Source of the DNA: Pseudolabrys sp. FHR47 | Lineage (GTDB): Bacteria; Pseudomonadota; Alphaproteobacteria; Rhizobiales; Xanthobacteraceae | Reading direction: 5' to 3' | Length of the DNA stretch: 64,000 nucleotides | NCBI RefSeq assembly: GCF_005153485.1 | Contig: NZ_CP039740.1 | Span: forward strand, 2,669,001-2,733,000 | In this document: in pieces, positions 34,196-43,819 of the stretch | Layout: the number at the start of each line of letters is the position of its first letter | Position numbering within the stretch: the first letter of the stretch is position 1 | Notes under the pieces: model-generated | Databases searched by the model: none | The model's input: only the letters and a program-made list of their open reading frames with translations | Told to the model about the DNA's origin: nothing | Position numbers and translations under genes: made by a program

Positions 34196-34858
34196 ATGCC
34201 CGAGGTCATTTTCACCGGCCCGGCCGGCCGTATCGAAGGCCGGTATCACCCGGCAAGGCAGAAGAACGCGCCGATCGCCATCATCCTGCACCCGCACCCG
34301 CAGTTCGGGGGCACGATGAACCACCAGATCATCTATCAGCTCTATTATGCCTTCGTGCACCGCGGCTTTTCGGCGCTGCGCTTCAACTTCCGTGGCGTCG
34401 GGCGCTCGCAGGGCTCGTTTGACCACGGCACCGGCGAACTGTCCGACGCGGCCGCCGCGCTCGACTGGGCGCAAACCATCAACCCGGAAGCCAAGAGCTG
34501 CTGGATCGCCGGCTTCTCGTTCGGCGCCTGGATCGGCATGCAGCTTCTGATGCGCCGCCCGGAAATCGAGGGCTTCATCTCGATCTGCCCGCCGGCCAAC
34601 CTCTATGACTTCTCGTTCCTGGCACCCTGCCCGTCCTCGGGACTGATCATCCATGGCGACAAGGACGCGGTGGTGCCGGCCAAGGACGTCAACACCTTGG
34701 TCGAGAAGCTCAAGACCCAGAAGGGCATCGTCATCGAGCAGAAGGTCGTGCCCGGCGCCAACCACTTCTTCGACGGCAAGGTCGACACCCTGCTCGGCTC
34801 GGTCGAGCAGTATCTCGACAAGCGCCTCAAGGCCCCCGAGCGCAAGCCGGCGGCTTAA
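34196..34858 (+). CDS. Alpha/beta-hydrolase (serine-hydrolase-like, FSH/DLH type)
   Basis: 220 residues from the ATG at 34196 with TAGAGG nine bases upstream; a TTG three codons earlier is less likely. Early HPHPQFGGTMNHQIIY forms the oxyanion region, the nucleophile elbow is GFSFGAWIGM, the acid is in IHGDKDAVVP and the histidine in PGANHFFDG. Similar genes stand divergent from suf clusters in several Rhizobiales, but the substrate is not known. A strong terminator follows. Confidence 0.88.
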   Translation: MPEVIFTGPAGRIEGRYHPARQKNAPIAIILHPHPQFGGTMNHQIIYQLYYAFVHRGFSALRFNFRGVGRSQGSFDHGTGELSDAAAALDWAQTINPEAKSCWIAGFSFGAWIGMQLLMRRPEIEGFISICPPANLYDFSFLAPCPSSGLIIHGDKDAVVPAKDVNTLVEKLKTQKGIVIEQKVVPGANHFFDGKVDTLLGSVEQYLDKRLKAPERKPAA

Positions 34859-34881
34859 GACGTATACCAGCGCAACAGTTC

Positions 34882-34914
34882 AAAGGCCCGGCCGCCATGC
34901 GACCGGGCCTTTTT
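34882..34914 (+). terminator. Rho-independent terminator
   Basis: AAAGGCCCGG and CCGGGCCTTT arms flank an 11-base loop and are followed by further T residues on the plus strand. It lies 24 bases after the hydrolase stop codon. With A residues on the other side, it may also work for the leftward DUF1127 transcript. Confidence 0.85.
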
Positions 34915-34922
34915 CGTTCGCC

Positions 34923-35150
34923 TCACTCGTCTTCGCGCGCCGACTGCTCAGCGATGTAGTCGAGTTGGCAGCGCGACAGCGCCAGATCGCGCAAGGTTTC
35001 GTCCGACATCATGCCGAGTTCATCGCGCGCCGCGGCGACGCGCAGCCGATGCCGCAGCCAGCGCAACAGCCGTATGGCGACGTTGCCGGCTTTCGTCTCT
35101 ACGTCCGGGGCAAATACACCAACTTTGTAGTTCCACAGGGACAGGCTCAT
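34923..35150 (-). CDS. DUF1127 small regulatory-type protein
   Basis: 75 residues from the ATG at 35150 with GGGGGA upstream; an open frame to 35234 overlaps the methyltransferase end and is discarded. The C-terminal half is a DUF1127 motif (basic RWLRHRLRVAAARDELGMMSDETLRDLALSR), which in other alphaproteobacteria binds RNA or affects phosphate and carbon uptake. It follows the methyltransferase gene by 13 bases on the same strand, so cotranscription is likely. Confidence 0.85.
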   Translation of the reverse strand: MSLSLWNYKVGVFAPDVETKAGNVAIRLLRWLRHRLRVAAARDELGMMSDETLRDLALSRCQLDYIAEQSAREDE

Positions 35151-35163
35151 GATCGTCCCCCGC

Positions 35164-36240
35164 TCAGCGCTTGAAGCCGATGATCGCACCGTTGGCGCCC
35201 GGTCCGTCGAAACGCACCGTTTCGATGTCGACAAATCCGGCGTCGCGCAGCCATGCGGCGTATTCCGCCGGCGTGTAGTTGCGGCCTTCGGTTTCGATCA
35301 GCATGTTGAGACTCATCAAGGCGGCGGGCGCCGGCCCACTCTTGTCGTCATCGACCAGCAACTCGCTGATCACCACCGCGCCACCGGCCGGAAGCGCGTG
35401 ATACGACTTGCTCAGCAGGGCCCGGTTCTTGGCCTCATCCCAGTCATGCATGATCATCGAGAACAGGTGCACGTCATGACCGGCCGGAAATTCGCAGAAG
35501 AAGCTGCCGCCGATCGTATCGATACGATCCGACAGACCAGCCTCGGCGATCTTGCCGGCCGCAATGTCGGCGACGTGCGGCAGGTCGAACACGGAGGCTC
35601 GAAGCCCCGGATAGTCGCGGCAAAGTTCGATGTCGAAAGCGCCTGAGCCGCCGCCGATGTCGAGCAAACGCTTGTACGGGGAAAAGTCGAACGCCTGCCC
35701 CAACGCGCGCGCCGTCATGGTCGACAGCGAATGCATCGCCTCCCAGAACAGAGCCAGCATCTTCGGATCCTCGCCGTCGAACAGCGAGGCCTGCACATCC
35801 GGATTCCACGTGGTGGGGCGATTGCTGCGCAGGGCTTCGGTCAGCTTGCCCCACCCGGCATAGAGCCGCTTGTCGGCCATCTCGATCCAGCCGCCGAAAT
35901 AATGCGGCTTGCCGGGGACCAGATAGGCTTCGCTGGCCGGCGTATTACGAAAGCGACCGCCGGCCGTCTCGAGCAGGCCGAGCGAGGCGCAGCCGGTCAG
36001 CAGCATCTCGGCCGGCCGTCGGTCTATGCCGAGCGCAACGGCCAGTTCATCGGCCGTTGTCGTTCCGGTGCGCGACAGATGCGCGAACAGGCCGAGTTCG
36101 TGCCCGGCGGCGAGCGTCTTGAAGGCCCAGAAACCGGTCGACAATTGCATCAGCGGCAATGGCGACGGCATGGCGTCGCCTTGCGGCGCGGCGGAATTGA
36201 CCAGTTGCAGCTTGGCGGCAGCGGCGTGGTTCTTGATCAC
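35164..36240 (-). CDS. SAM-dependent O-methyltransferase, class 2 family
   Basis: 358 residues from a GTG at 36240; AGGAGAGG is five bases upstream and decides the start. The N-terminal dimerisation winged helix (about 30-110, LGLFAHLSRTGTTTADELA) precedes the Rossmann methyltransferase domain with the SAM loop LLDIGGGSGAFDIELC near residue 200, and the catalytic-region HDWDEAKNRALL. It resembles hydroxyneurosporene/acetylserotonin-type methyltransferases; with no pigment or other biosynthetic genes nearby, the substrate is unknown. Divergent from a LysR regulator, which may control it. Confidence 0.88.
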   Translation of the reverse strand: MIKNHAAAAKLQLVNSAAPQGDAMPSPLPLMQLSTGFWAFKTLAAGHELGLFAHLSRTGTTTADELAVALGIDRRPAEMLLTGCASLGLLETAGGRFRNTPASEAYLVPGKPHYFGGWIEMADKRLYAGWGKLTEALRSNRPTTWNPDVQASLFDGEDPKMLALFWEAMHSLSTMTARALGQAFDFSPYKRLLDIGGGSGAFDIELCRDYPGLRASVFDLPHVADIAAGKIAEAGLSDRIDTIGGSFFCEFPAGHDVHLFSMIMHDWDEAKNRALLSKSYHALPAGGAVVISELLVDDDKSGPAPAALMSLNMLIETEGRNYTPAEYAAWLRDAGFVDIETVRFDGPGANGAIIGFKR

Positions 36241-36436
36241 GGTGTCCTCTCCTTTTGTGTTCGTTGTCGCGACGTGCGCGTTTCAGCGCGCAGGCCGTCG
36301 TTCCGGCCGGCAGAAGCCGGCTCGGCAAGGTCGCGATGTTTCGTCTGATGCGGCCGCCTGTTTCGACACGGCGGCCGGATGCGCGGGTTAATAGGCGCGC
36401 AAATAAACAGCTTCAATCGGCACTATTGCCAGACCG

Positions 36437-36454
36437 TTCTGCATTTTTGCAGAA
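36437..36454. promoter_or_regulatory. Perfect inverted repeat at the LysR gene start
   Basis: TTCTGCA-TTTT-TGCAGAA, seven-base arms, ending six bases before the ATG at 36461 where the ribosome binding site should be; no Shine-Dalgarno sequence is visible. It may be an autoregulatory operator or an RNA hairpin hiding the start. Confidence 0.6.
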
Positions 36455-36460
36455 TGACGC

Positions 36461-37390
36461 ATGTTCGATTGGGGTGATCTTCGCTTCGTGCTCGCGGTGG
36501 CCCGCGCCGGTTCGGCCCTGGGGGCAGCGCGTGCGCTCAAGGTCAACCAGACCACCGTCACCCGCCGCATCGCGCAACTGGAAGAAGACCTCGGCGCCGA
36601 ATTGTTCGAAACGCGGCAAAGCGGCCAGACGTTGACCCCACTCGGCGAACTCGTCGTCGCCGGCGCCGAAAAAGTCGAAGCCGAAGTGCGTGCGTTGCAG
36701 AGCGCGGTCGACGCACGGCTGCGCGCGGTGTCAGGCGCCGTTCGCTTTACATCGCCGGATGTCTACGCCGACCTCATCGTCGCGCCGTTCCTGCGCAGCT
36801 TTAACCGGCAATACCCCGAAGTCACCGTCGAAGTCCTTGCCGATGATCGTCAACTCGACATTGCCAAGGGCGAAGCCGATGTCGCTGTGCGCGCCAATGC
36901 CCGGCCTGAAGGCGGCGGCATCGTCGGACAGCGCCTGCCGGATGTCGCCTGGGCGCCCTATTGCAGCCGCGCCTATGCCGACGACCATGGCTTACCGGCG
37001 AGCGTTGCCGATCTCAACCGCCACGCCGTGATCCTGGTCGACAACAGGGTCTCCCGCGCCGTGCAATTCCGCTGGCTTCCGGAGGTCGCCCGCGACGCCA
37101 AGATCAGCGCGCGCAGCAACAGCTTGACCAATTCGCTGTCGGCGGTGAGAGCCGGCCTCGGCATCGGCATGTTGCCCTGCTTCGTCGGCGATAGTGAAGC
37201 GGACCTCGTGCGCTGCCTGCCGCCAAGCCGCGAACTCGATAACGAAGTTTGGATGATCGTCCGCGAGAACGTCCGAAGCGCGCCGCATGTGCGCGCTTTC
37301 GTCGATGCGCTGTCGGCACATCTGGCCACGCTACGGCCGGTATTGATGGGCCGCGAAGCTTCGCCCTCGGCGCCTAAGGCCGCGCGATGA
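36461..37390 (+). CDS. LysR-family transcriptional regulator
   Basis: 309 residues from the ATG at 36461. The N-terminal winged helix ([42 protein letters not shown], given as its first 60 residues) is followed by a linker helix and a periplasmic-binding-like effector domain with [13 protein letters not shown] near the end. The TVTRRI recognition helix differs from the common AVSRQI type. Divergent from the O-methyltransferase gene, the classical arrangement for a regulator and its target. The end overlaps the anmK 3' end by 17 bases in convergent orientation. Confidence 0.9.
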   Translation: MFDWGDLRFVLAVARAGSALGAARALKVNQTTVTRRIAQLEEDLGAELFETRQSGQTLTPLGELVVAGAEKVEAEVRALQSAVDARLRAVSGAVRFTSPDVYADLIVAPFLRSFNRQYPEVTVEVLADDRQLDIAKGEADVAVRANARPEGGGIVGQRLPDVAWAPYCSRAYADDHGLPASVADLNRHAVILVDNRVSRAVQFRWLPEVARDAKISARSNSLTNSLSAVRAGLGIGMLPCFVGDSEADLVRCLPPSRELDNEVWMIVRENVRSAPHVRAFVDALSAHLATLRPVLMGREASPSAPKAAR

Positions 37391-38501
37391 TACCCCCCGC
37401 CATCGCATGCGGCGCGCCGGTGGTCCGCGGGAACGTGATCGGCAAGCCGCCCAGCGTTCGCATGGCAAGGTAAGCGAAAGCCTGGGCCTCGATCGACTGC
37501 GACGACCAGCCGGCGGCATCGGCGGTTTCGACCGTGGCGGGCGCGAGGCGCTCGCTGAGCATCCTCATCAAAGTCGGATTGCGCGCGCCGCCACCAGCGA
37601 CGATCCACGCTTTCGGCGTGGCCGGCAGACGCGGCACGACGCGCGCGACCGAGGCCGCCGTGAGTGCCGACAAGGTCGCCGCGCCATCGGCCACCGACAT
37701 CTCCGGCAGTCCGATATTGGCGAGCGCGAAGTCGTTGCGGTCGAGAGATTTCGGGCACGGCAAATCGAAGAACGGATGCGCGAGCACGCGGGCAATGAAA
37801 GCCTCATCGACCTTGCCGCGCGCGGCCTGATCGCCATCGCGGTCGAGCGGCGCACCGGTTCTGGCGCGCATGAAATCGTCGATCAGCGCATTGCCCGGCC
37901 CGGTGTCGCAGGCCACGGGATCGCCGCCGTCGACCCAGGTGACGTTGGCGACGCCGCCGATGTTCAGCACCGCGATGGGATGCGGTCGCTCGATGCTGCG
38001 CGCCAGCGCCTGATGGAAGATCGGCACCAGAGGCGCGCCCTGCCCGCCAGCAGCGACGTCGGCGGCGCGGAAATCGTAGGCGACCGTCAGGCGGAGGTGT
38101 TTGGCCAGCGCTACGCCGTCGCCGATCTGGACGGTGAGCCGGTCGCCCGGCCGGTGCAGCACGGTCTGGCCGTGGAAGCCGACGATGGTGACCTTGTCGC
38201 GGACGATACCTTCGGCCTGGAGCAAGGCTTCCACGGCCTCCGCATGGGCACGCGTGATGAAGGCTTCCGCATCGGCCAGCACGCCCGGCCGCGACGTCCG
38301 TTCGGTCAGCGCCTTGGCGTCCGAAAGGGCCTGGCGCAGCAAAGCTCTTTCGTCATCCGAGTACGGGCGGTAGCCGGTCGGGCCGAAGCTCAAAATGCGC
38401 TCGCCGTCGCTCTCGATGGCGGCAACATCGACGCCGTCGAGCGACGTCCCGCTCATCAGGCCGATCGCAAGCCCGTCTTTTCCGCTTTTCGACAACCCCA
38501 A
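37374..38501 (-). CDS. anmK: Anhydro-N-acetylmuramic acid kinase
   Basis: 375 residues from a TTG at 38501; no ATG or GTG precedes the conserved start, and another TTG is two codons on. The enzyme opens and phosphorylates 1,6-anhydroMurNAc to MurNAc-6-P in cell-wall recycling. The N-terminal phosphate-binding [15 protein letters not shown], the [11 protein letters not shown] block, the [11 protein letters not shown] block, NIGGVANVT and [10 protein letters not shown] all match AnmK. The C-terminal [11 protein letters not shown] is also present. Divergent from tyrS with a 66-bp gap. A linked murQ is not visible. Confidence 0.94.
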   Translation of the reverse strand: MGLSKSGKDGLAIGLMSGTSLDGVDVAAIESDGERILSFGPTGYRPYSDDERALLRQALSDAKALTERTSRPGVLADAEAFITRAHAEAVEALLQAEGIVRDKVTIVGFHGQTVLHRPGDRLTVQIGDGVALAKHLRLTVAYDFRAADVAAGGQGAPLVPIFHQALARSIERPHPIAVLNIGGVANVTWVDGGDPVACDTGPGNALIDDFMRARTGAPLDRDGDQAARGKVDEAFIARVLAHPFFDLPCPKSLDRNDFALANIGLPEMSVADGAATLSALTAASVARVVPRLPATPKAWIVAGGGARNPTLMRMLSERLAPATVETADAAGWSSQSIEAQAFAYLAMRTLGGLPITFPRTTGAPHAMAGGIIARP

Positions 38502-38567
38502 CCCCGTCAGTTGAATCCAGCGCCGGACCTGTTACACCACGCCCCGCAGAGCGCAAGCAGGCCCCCA

Positions 38568-39836
38568 ATGAGCACCTATAAGTCTGATTTCCTTAATATT
38601 CTCAGCGAACGTGGCTTCATCCACCAGGTCTCCGACACCGCCGGCCTCGACGCGTTGGCGGCGAAGTCCGGGGTCGTCGCCTATGTCGGGTATGACTGCA
38701 CGGCCGCCTCGCTCCACGTCGGGCACCTTCTGTCGATCATGATGCTGCATTGGCTCCAGGCGACCGGCAACAAGCCGATCGCGCTGATGGGCGGCGGCAC
38801 CACCCGGGTCGGCGATCCGTCGGGCCGCGACGAGACGCGCAAACTGTTGAGCTACGAGCAGATCGACGCCAACAAGGCCTCGATCCGCACCACCTTCGAC
38901 AAGTTCATCACGTTCGGTTCCGGCAAGTCCGACGCCATCATGGCGGACAATGCCGAATGGCTGACGAAGCTCAATTACATCGAGATGCTGCGCGAGGTTG
39001 GACGGCATTTCTCGATCAACCGCATGCTGACGATGGATTCGGTCAAGCTGCGGCTCGATCGTGACCAGGAACTGTCCTTCATCGAATTCAACTACATGAT
39101 CCTCCAGTCCTACGACTTCGTCGAACTGGCGCGGCGCTACGGCTGCAATCTGCAGATGGGCGGCTCGGATCAGTGGGGCAATATCGTCAACGGCATCGAT
39201 CTCGGCCGGCGCATGGGCACGCATCAGCTCTATGCCCTGACCTGTCCGCTGCTCACCACCGCCTCCGGCGCCAAGATGGGCAAGACCGCGGCCGGTGCGG
39301 TGTGGCTCAATGCCGATCTGCTCGCGCCCTACGGCTACTGGCAATTCTGGCGCAACACCGAAGACGGCGACGTCACGCGCTTCCTCAAGCTGTTTACCAC
39401 CATGCCGATGAGCGAGATCGCGCGCCTTGGTAAATTGCAGGGCAACGAGATCAACGAAGCCAAGAAGATCCTCGCCACCGAAGCGACCGCACTGATGCAC
39501 GGCCGCGCGGCCGCGGAGGAAGCCGCCGAGACCGCACGCAAGACTTTCGAGGAAGGCGCCTTTGCCGAGAGTCTGCCGACCGTACGAATGCGGGAAGATA
39601 TCCAGAAGATGTTCTACGAACAGGATGGTATTCCCACGCTTATCGCCGCGCAATTTGTGGGATTCGCACGCTCCACGAGCGAGGCGCGTCGTCTTATCGA
39701 AGGACGAGGGCTAAGAATCAACGATGAGACAGTCGAAAGCATACTCATGTTGATCAAGCCGTCAGACTTGACGTCCGACGGCGTCATCAAGCTCTCGTTC
39801 GGCAAGAAGAAGCATGTGCTGCTGAAGCCGGTGTGA
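38568..39836 (+). CDS. tyrS: Tyrosyl-tRNA synthetase
   Basis: 422 residues from the ATG at 38568, a normal TyrS length; the same frame is open far upstream only because it runs antisense through anmK. Class I synthetase: HVGH (residues 50-53) is the HIGH motif and KMGKT (236-240) the KMSKS motif. The tyrosine-binding [15 protein letters not shown] and [10 protein letters not shown] segments are intact, and an S4 RNA-binding domain (from [17 protein letters not shown]) closes the protein. Only CAGG is seen as a weak ribosome binding site. A palindromic repeat follows. Confidence 0.96.
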   Translation: MSTYKSDFLNILSERGFIHQVSDTAGLDALAAKSGVVAYVGYDCTAASLHVGHLLSIMMLHWLQATGNKPIALMGGGTTRVGDPSGRDETRKLLSYEQIDANKASIRTTFDKFITFGSGKSDAIMADNAEWLTKLNYIEMLREVGRHFSINRMLTMDSVKLRLDRDQELSFIEFNYMILQSYDFVELARRYGCNLQMGGSDQWGNIVNGIDLGRRMGTHQLYALTCPLLTTASGAKMGKTAAGAVWLNADLLAPYGYWQFWRNTEDGDVTRFLKLFTTMPMSEIARLGKLQGNEINEAKKILATEATALMHGRAAAEEAAETARKTFEEGAFAESLPTVRMREDIQKMFYEQDGIPTLIAAQFVGFARSTSEARRLIEGRGLRINDETVESILMLIKPSDLTSDGVIKLSFGKKKHVLLKPV

Positions 39837-39853
39837 GCTGGCCCCAAACTCCG

Positions 39854-39934
39854 CTCATGCCCGCGCAGGCCGGCATCCAGATCGAAGCGTTGTTTTGGGA
39901 CGAAAGACTGGACCCCGCCTTCGCGGGGGTGAGC
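39854..39934. repeat. Mosaic palindromic intergenic repeat, copy C
   Basis: Left module CTCATGCCCGCGCAGGC / CGGCATCCAG, a 30-bp spacer, then ACTGGACCCCGCCTTCGCGG with the outer end GGGTGAG. It is the most diverged copy in the left arm. It fills the gap between the convergent ends of tyrS and the AsmA-like gene, where it could terminate both transcripts. Confidence 0.75.
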
Positions 39935-39945
39935 GGGTTGTTTGC

Positions 39946-42900
39946 CTACTGCGGCGCCGGCATGAATTTCGGATCGAACGTCCCTGGCGAGGGGATGAAC
40001 TTCCGCAGCAGCCCCGGCGCGATGGCGCTCACCGGGTTGACGCTGATGCGCGGCGCACCGGGCGCGCCGGTTGCCTCGTAAGTAATACCGAGCAGGCCCT
40101 CGTTGCTGCCGCCCAGGAACAGGCCGACAATCGGAATCTGCCCCAATCCGAAGATGTTGTTGAGGCCGTAGAGCGGCACGAAAGTGCCGCGCAGATGCAT
40201 CTCGCTGCGGGCAAAGTCCACCTGTCCTTCCACCGTGGCGCCGACCAGCGGCCCGCGGACGACGCCGTCGCGCACGGACATGCGTCCCGGCGTCTTGGTA
40301 AAGCCGGCGCTCCCTTCGGCAAAGCCCACGCCCTGCGGACCGCTGGCGCCGCTGGTGGCCACGATGCGGTCGAGCGCAGGCTCGCCGCGCACGACGAAGT
40401 CCCGTACGACAATGGTGCCGACCTGCGGCGTCTGCTCCTGCGTCGGCGGGTCCATGGCGATCCACATGCGACCGCCGAAGATGCGCGGATAGGTGTCGGT
40501 GAAGCGGAACAGCGCGCCGGCGTCGTCGGTCTCGAGATAGACGACACGATGATTGTCGCGCGCACGCAGCCGTAGGTCTCCGATCAGCGGCGTGTCGCGT
40601 CCGATCTTGGCATTGAGATTAAAGGTCCGGATCTGCCCGCCTCGTCGCGACAGTTTCAAATCGAGGCCGCGCAAAGTCTCGCCATTGTGTCCCGCCACCG
40701 CGCCGATGCGGATATCGAGATCGAGGTCCATCTGCTTGCCCTTGGGGCCTTCGTCGGCGCCGGCCAGCGATGATTTGACGAAGTTGCGGCCGTCATAAAC
40801 GTCGCCGCGCATCAGCACCTTGAGTGCACCATTCTCGCCGCGGTCGGCCTTGACCGAAAGTTTGTCGCCATCCGACAGCGCGAAGGTCGGGAAATTAGCC
40901 AACTGAAGATTGCCGTTGTTGTCGAGCTCGACCGTTCCTTTGACGCTGGCCCCGGCGCCTTCGATGCTCAGGTCCTCGAAGCGTGTCCGATTGGCGCTTT
41001 TGATCATCGTATAGGTCGCGCGCGCCGTCTTGCCGGCCGGCTTCATCCAGCCGGGCAAGAGATTTTCGATCTTCACCGGCGTGAGATCGGCCTCGATGTT
41101 CAGGCGCTCGTCCTTGACGTTATCGCCAACCGCGCCTGTGGCCTTGACAGGGATCGTGCCGGCGACCGAAGCGCCGAAATCGAAGCCGAGACGCCGGCGC
41201 GCCGCCTCGTCGATCGAGGCCGTCATGACGAGCTGCGCCGCATCGTCGCCCTTGCCGCGACGCAGGTCGATCTTCGCGGCGGTTCCGTTGATCTTGACGT
41301 CGCCCTTGATCGAATAGCCGTTGCTCGAGGCGTTCACCTTGAGCGTCTGGGCTTCGATCTTTTGGCCGAGCAGCAATTTGTCGGCGGCGAAGTTCTGCAG
41401 ATCGGCATCGACCGTGTAGCTGGTTGCACCCGGCGGAATCTCCTTGGCGAGCGGCAGCTTGATCGTCACCTGCGCCGACATGGTGCCACGGCTGGTCGCC
41501 GGATCGATGGTCAGCCCCATCTTGTCGCGCAGGCCTTCGGACGCCAGCAGCGCCGCAGCCGCCGGCACCGTGCCGTCGACGCGGAAGGTTGTGATCGACG
41601 GTGCCGGCTTGAGATGCGTGTTCGGGATCGAGAACACGCCGCTCGCGACATTGAGCTTGCGGCCGCCGACCTCGACCGTGCCACGGCCGAGATTGATGGT
41701 GGCGGTACCCCCCGTAACCCTTACGCTGAGATCGGCGTCGCGAATTTCCGGAAGATCGTCCACAGGGCGCAGCGTGGTGGCGCTGGTTTCGATATCGACA
41801 GACAGCCCGTCCTCGGGCGTCGGCGGGCCGCCATCCTTGAAATTGCTCATCGGCGCATTGCCGGCGACGACGACGCGCTCGACGATGCCGTTGCTGATAT
41901 GGCCGGCGACCCATTCGCGCACCTCGCGCGCGGCAAAAACGGGCCACAACTTCATCATGATCGGCATCGGCATGCGCGTGCCAGCGACACCGAAAGCGAT
42001 ATGTGGCTCGCCGGAAAAATCGAGGCTGCCGGTCACCGCCACCGCGACATTGAAAAGCGGCCGGTTGTCGACACGACTGATATCGCCCTGGTCGAGATCG
42101 ATGCGCTTCTTCGCCGTATCGATGCGAGCCCGGATGTTCACGCGATTGAGTGCGAGGCCGTCATTGGCCTTCGGACTTGAAGCACCGAGAATGACCGGAT
42201 CGATCACCGCATCGCCGCGTGTCACCTCGAGCCGCCAGACCGGGTCGCCGGACGCTGGCGGCTCCAGAGTCGCGCGCAGCGTGAACTGGTTGGCCCCGGC
42301 ATTGACCTGGAACGGCACGATGAGATTGCCGCGCCGCGCATCCCAGTTGAAACGCGCATCAATGCGGTCGATGTCGTAGCGGATGGTCTCCTTGCCGTGA
42401 TCGATCAGCGTGCCGGGGTCCGTGAATATCTCGCCTTGCACCACGTTGGGCATGCCGTCGGCGCCGACCTCGGCGCGCACCGAAGCGGAGATCGGCAGGT
42501 CGACCTCCAACCCGCTGGTGTCGAGACGGGCGGCGAGCAGAAGGTCCCGTGTCGACACCTTGCGTGCTTCAAGGCCAAGCGCGCGAATGCCATCGGCTAG
42601 CGGACGCATGGCGGCGCTGATGATCCAGGGCCGCTCGGGGTTCACCGATTCAAGACGGAAGACGACGCCACCCTGCTCCGGCCGCGTCAGGCTGGCATTG
42701 ATGCGGTCGAAGGTCAGGCGTTTGCCGGTGCGACGGTCGTCGACCAGCAGGCTGCCGTTCTTGAGACCGACCTCGCGCAATTCGTGGCCGTCGAGACCGC
42801 GGGCACCGACATTGTCGATCCAGGTCATGATGCCGGCGAGATCGGCAAATGCCGTGCGCGGCGCTTCGATGGCCGTGCCGGGATCGGCGGGTGCAGCGTC

Positions 42901-43623
42901 CGACTTGAGTTGTTCGACCGGCTTCACAGTCGGCGGCGCCGTCGCGATCGGCCGGTTCTCGCCACCGGCGAACACGGTAATCCGGCCGTCGGTCTCGATA
43001 CGGATCGACATCGCCGCTTCGACGAGATTGAGACTCTGCGCGCGCACACGGCCATAGAGCAGCCCGAGGCCCGACAGGCCGACCTCGGCTTTCGGCGCAC
43101 TGGCCACGACGACGCCCTCGGCGTTCCGCACCTCGATATCGCGCAATCGCAGCGACGTCCGTCCCTTCTCGTCGCGTTCGATCTGCGTGCCACCGACCGA
43201 TACTTGGTCGCCCGCGCCAAAATTCTCTTCGATCGCCTGCTTCAGCCACGGCGTGGCGATGTCGAGTTCGATCGGCCCGGAATTGAGCCGCCACCAGAGG
43301 CCGGCCGCAGCGACCATGATCACCGCGGTCGCCAGCGTCAGGCTCCAAAACAGGCGGCGGAACGTGCGATGGCGCAGCACGCGGACGACGCCGCGGCGCA
43401 GACGGCTCCAGCGCCGGCGGGCGCTTCGCTTGGTCCTGTGCGTGCTCGCCGTCGCGTCGTCCTTGGCCGGCTTCACGTGGCCGAGATCGCGACCGTAGCG
43501 GTGTCTTTGCGCATGATCCTTGTGACCATGGTGCGCATGATCCTGACGCGCACGAGCGTCCGCATCATGCGGTTCGGCCTCGTGCGCGGCCCGCGGGCCG
43601 GGATGATGCGGCTTGGTGCTCAT
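39946..43623 (-). CDS. Giant AsmA-like (YhdP/TamB-type) envelope protein
   Basis: 1225 residues from the ATG at 43623; a GTG at 43686 would add 21 residues. The first 75 residues are cytoplasmic, rich in His and Arg (ARQDHAHHGHKDHAQRHRYG), followed by a single membrane helix (FWSLTLATAVIMVAAAGLWW) and a very long repetitive beta-type periplasmic region. The C-terminal block (FVPLYGLNNIFGLGQIPIVG ... GLLGITYEATGAPGAPRISVNP) is the AsmA-like C-terminal domain. Such proteins form groove-like bridges that move phospholipids between the inner and outer membranes. It is larger than most AsmA proteins and similar in scale to YhdP. Confidence 0.85.
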   Translation of the reverse strand: MSTKPHHPGPRAAHEAEPHDADARARQDHAHHGHKDHAQRHRYGRDLGHVKPAKDDATASTHRTKRSARRRWSRLRRGVVRVLRHRTFRRLFWSLTLATAVIMVAAAGLWWRLNSGPIELDIATPWLKQAIEENFGAGDQVSVGGTQIERDEKGRTSLRLRDIEVRNAEGVVVASAPKAEVGLSGLGLLYGRVRAQSLNLVEAAMSIRIETDGRITVFAGGENRPIATAPPTVKPVEQLKSDAAPADPGTAIEAPRTAFADLAGIMTWIDNVGARGLDGHELREVGLKNGSLLVDDRRTGKRLTFDRINASLTRPEQGGVVFRLESVNPERPWIISAAMRPLADGIRALGLEARKVSTRDLLLAARLDTSGLEVDLPISASVRAEVGADGMPNVVQGEIFTDPGTLIDHGKETIRYDIDRIDARFNWDARRGNLIVPFQVNAGANQFTLRATLEPPASGDPVWRLEVTRGDAVIDPVILGASSPKANDGLALNRVNIRARIDTAKKRIDLDQGDISRVDNRPLFNVAVAVTGSLDFSGEPHIAFGVAGTRMPMPIMMKLWPVFAAREVREWVAGHISNGIVERVVVAGNAPMSNFKDGGPPTPEDGLSVDIETSATTLRPVDDLPEIRDADLSVRVTGGTATINLGRGTVEVGGRKLNVASGVFSIPNTHLKPAPSITTFRVDGTVPAAAALLASEGLRDKMGLTIDPATSRGTMSAQVTIKLPLAKEIPPGATSYTVDADLQNFAADKLLLGQKIEAQTLKVNASSNGYSIKGDVKINGTAAKIDLRRGKGDDAAQLVMTASIDEAARRRLGFDFGASVAGTIPVKATGAVGDNVKDERLNIEADLTPVKIENLLPGWMKPAGKTARATYTMIKSANRTRFEDLSIEGAGASVKGTVELDNNGNLQLANFPTFALSDGDKLSVKADRGENGALKVLMRGDVYDGRNFVKSSLAGADEGPKGKQMDLDLDIRIGAVAGHNGETLRGLDLKLSRRGGQIRTFNLNAKIGRDTPLIGDLRLRARDNHRVVYLETDDAGALFRFTDTYPRIFGGRMWIAMDPPTQEQTPQVGTIVVRDFVVRGEPALDRIVATSGASGPQGVGFAEGSAGFTKTPGRMSVRDGVVRGPLVGATVEGQVDFARSEMHLRGTFVPLYGLNNIFGLGQIPIVGLFLGGSNEGLLGITYEATGAPGAPRISVNPVSAIAPGLLRKFIPSPGTFDPKFMPAPQ

Positions 43624-43819
43624 GCCCTCATGAAATATCTTTGCCAACGCGTCCGCAGGTCGACTCAGGCCGCGCGCCCCTGCCACGGCGGTACCATCCT
43701 AAGGAACCGGCGGCCACAGGGCACGCACCGTCCTTTCCCCAAGCGCGGCGGCCGTTGCGGCTGCCTCACGCAAATGGCATGGCGAGAATGACCGCGCGAA
43801 AGCGACGAAAGGAAGGCAC

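Noticed and set aside
33938..34765. In-frame N-terminal extension of the IscS-type gene through the hydrolase gene.
   Set aside because: It is antisense to the hydrolase, the extended part has no similarity, and the desulfurase family starts at 33937.
37407..38567. In-frame extension of tyrS across anmK.
   Set aside because: Antisense to anmK; TyrS homology begins at 38568 and the length from there is normal.
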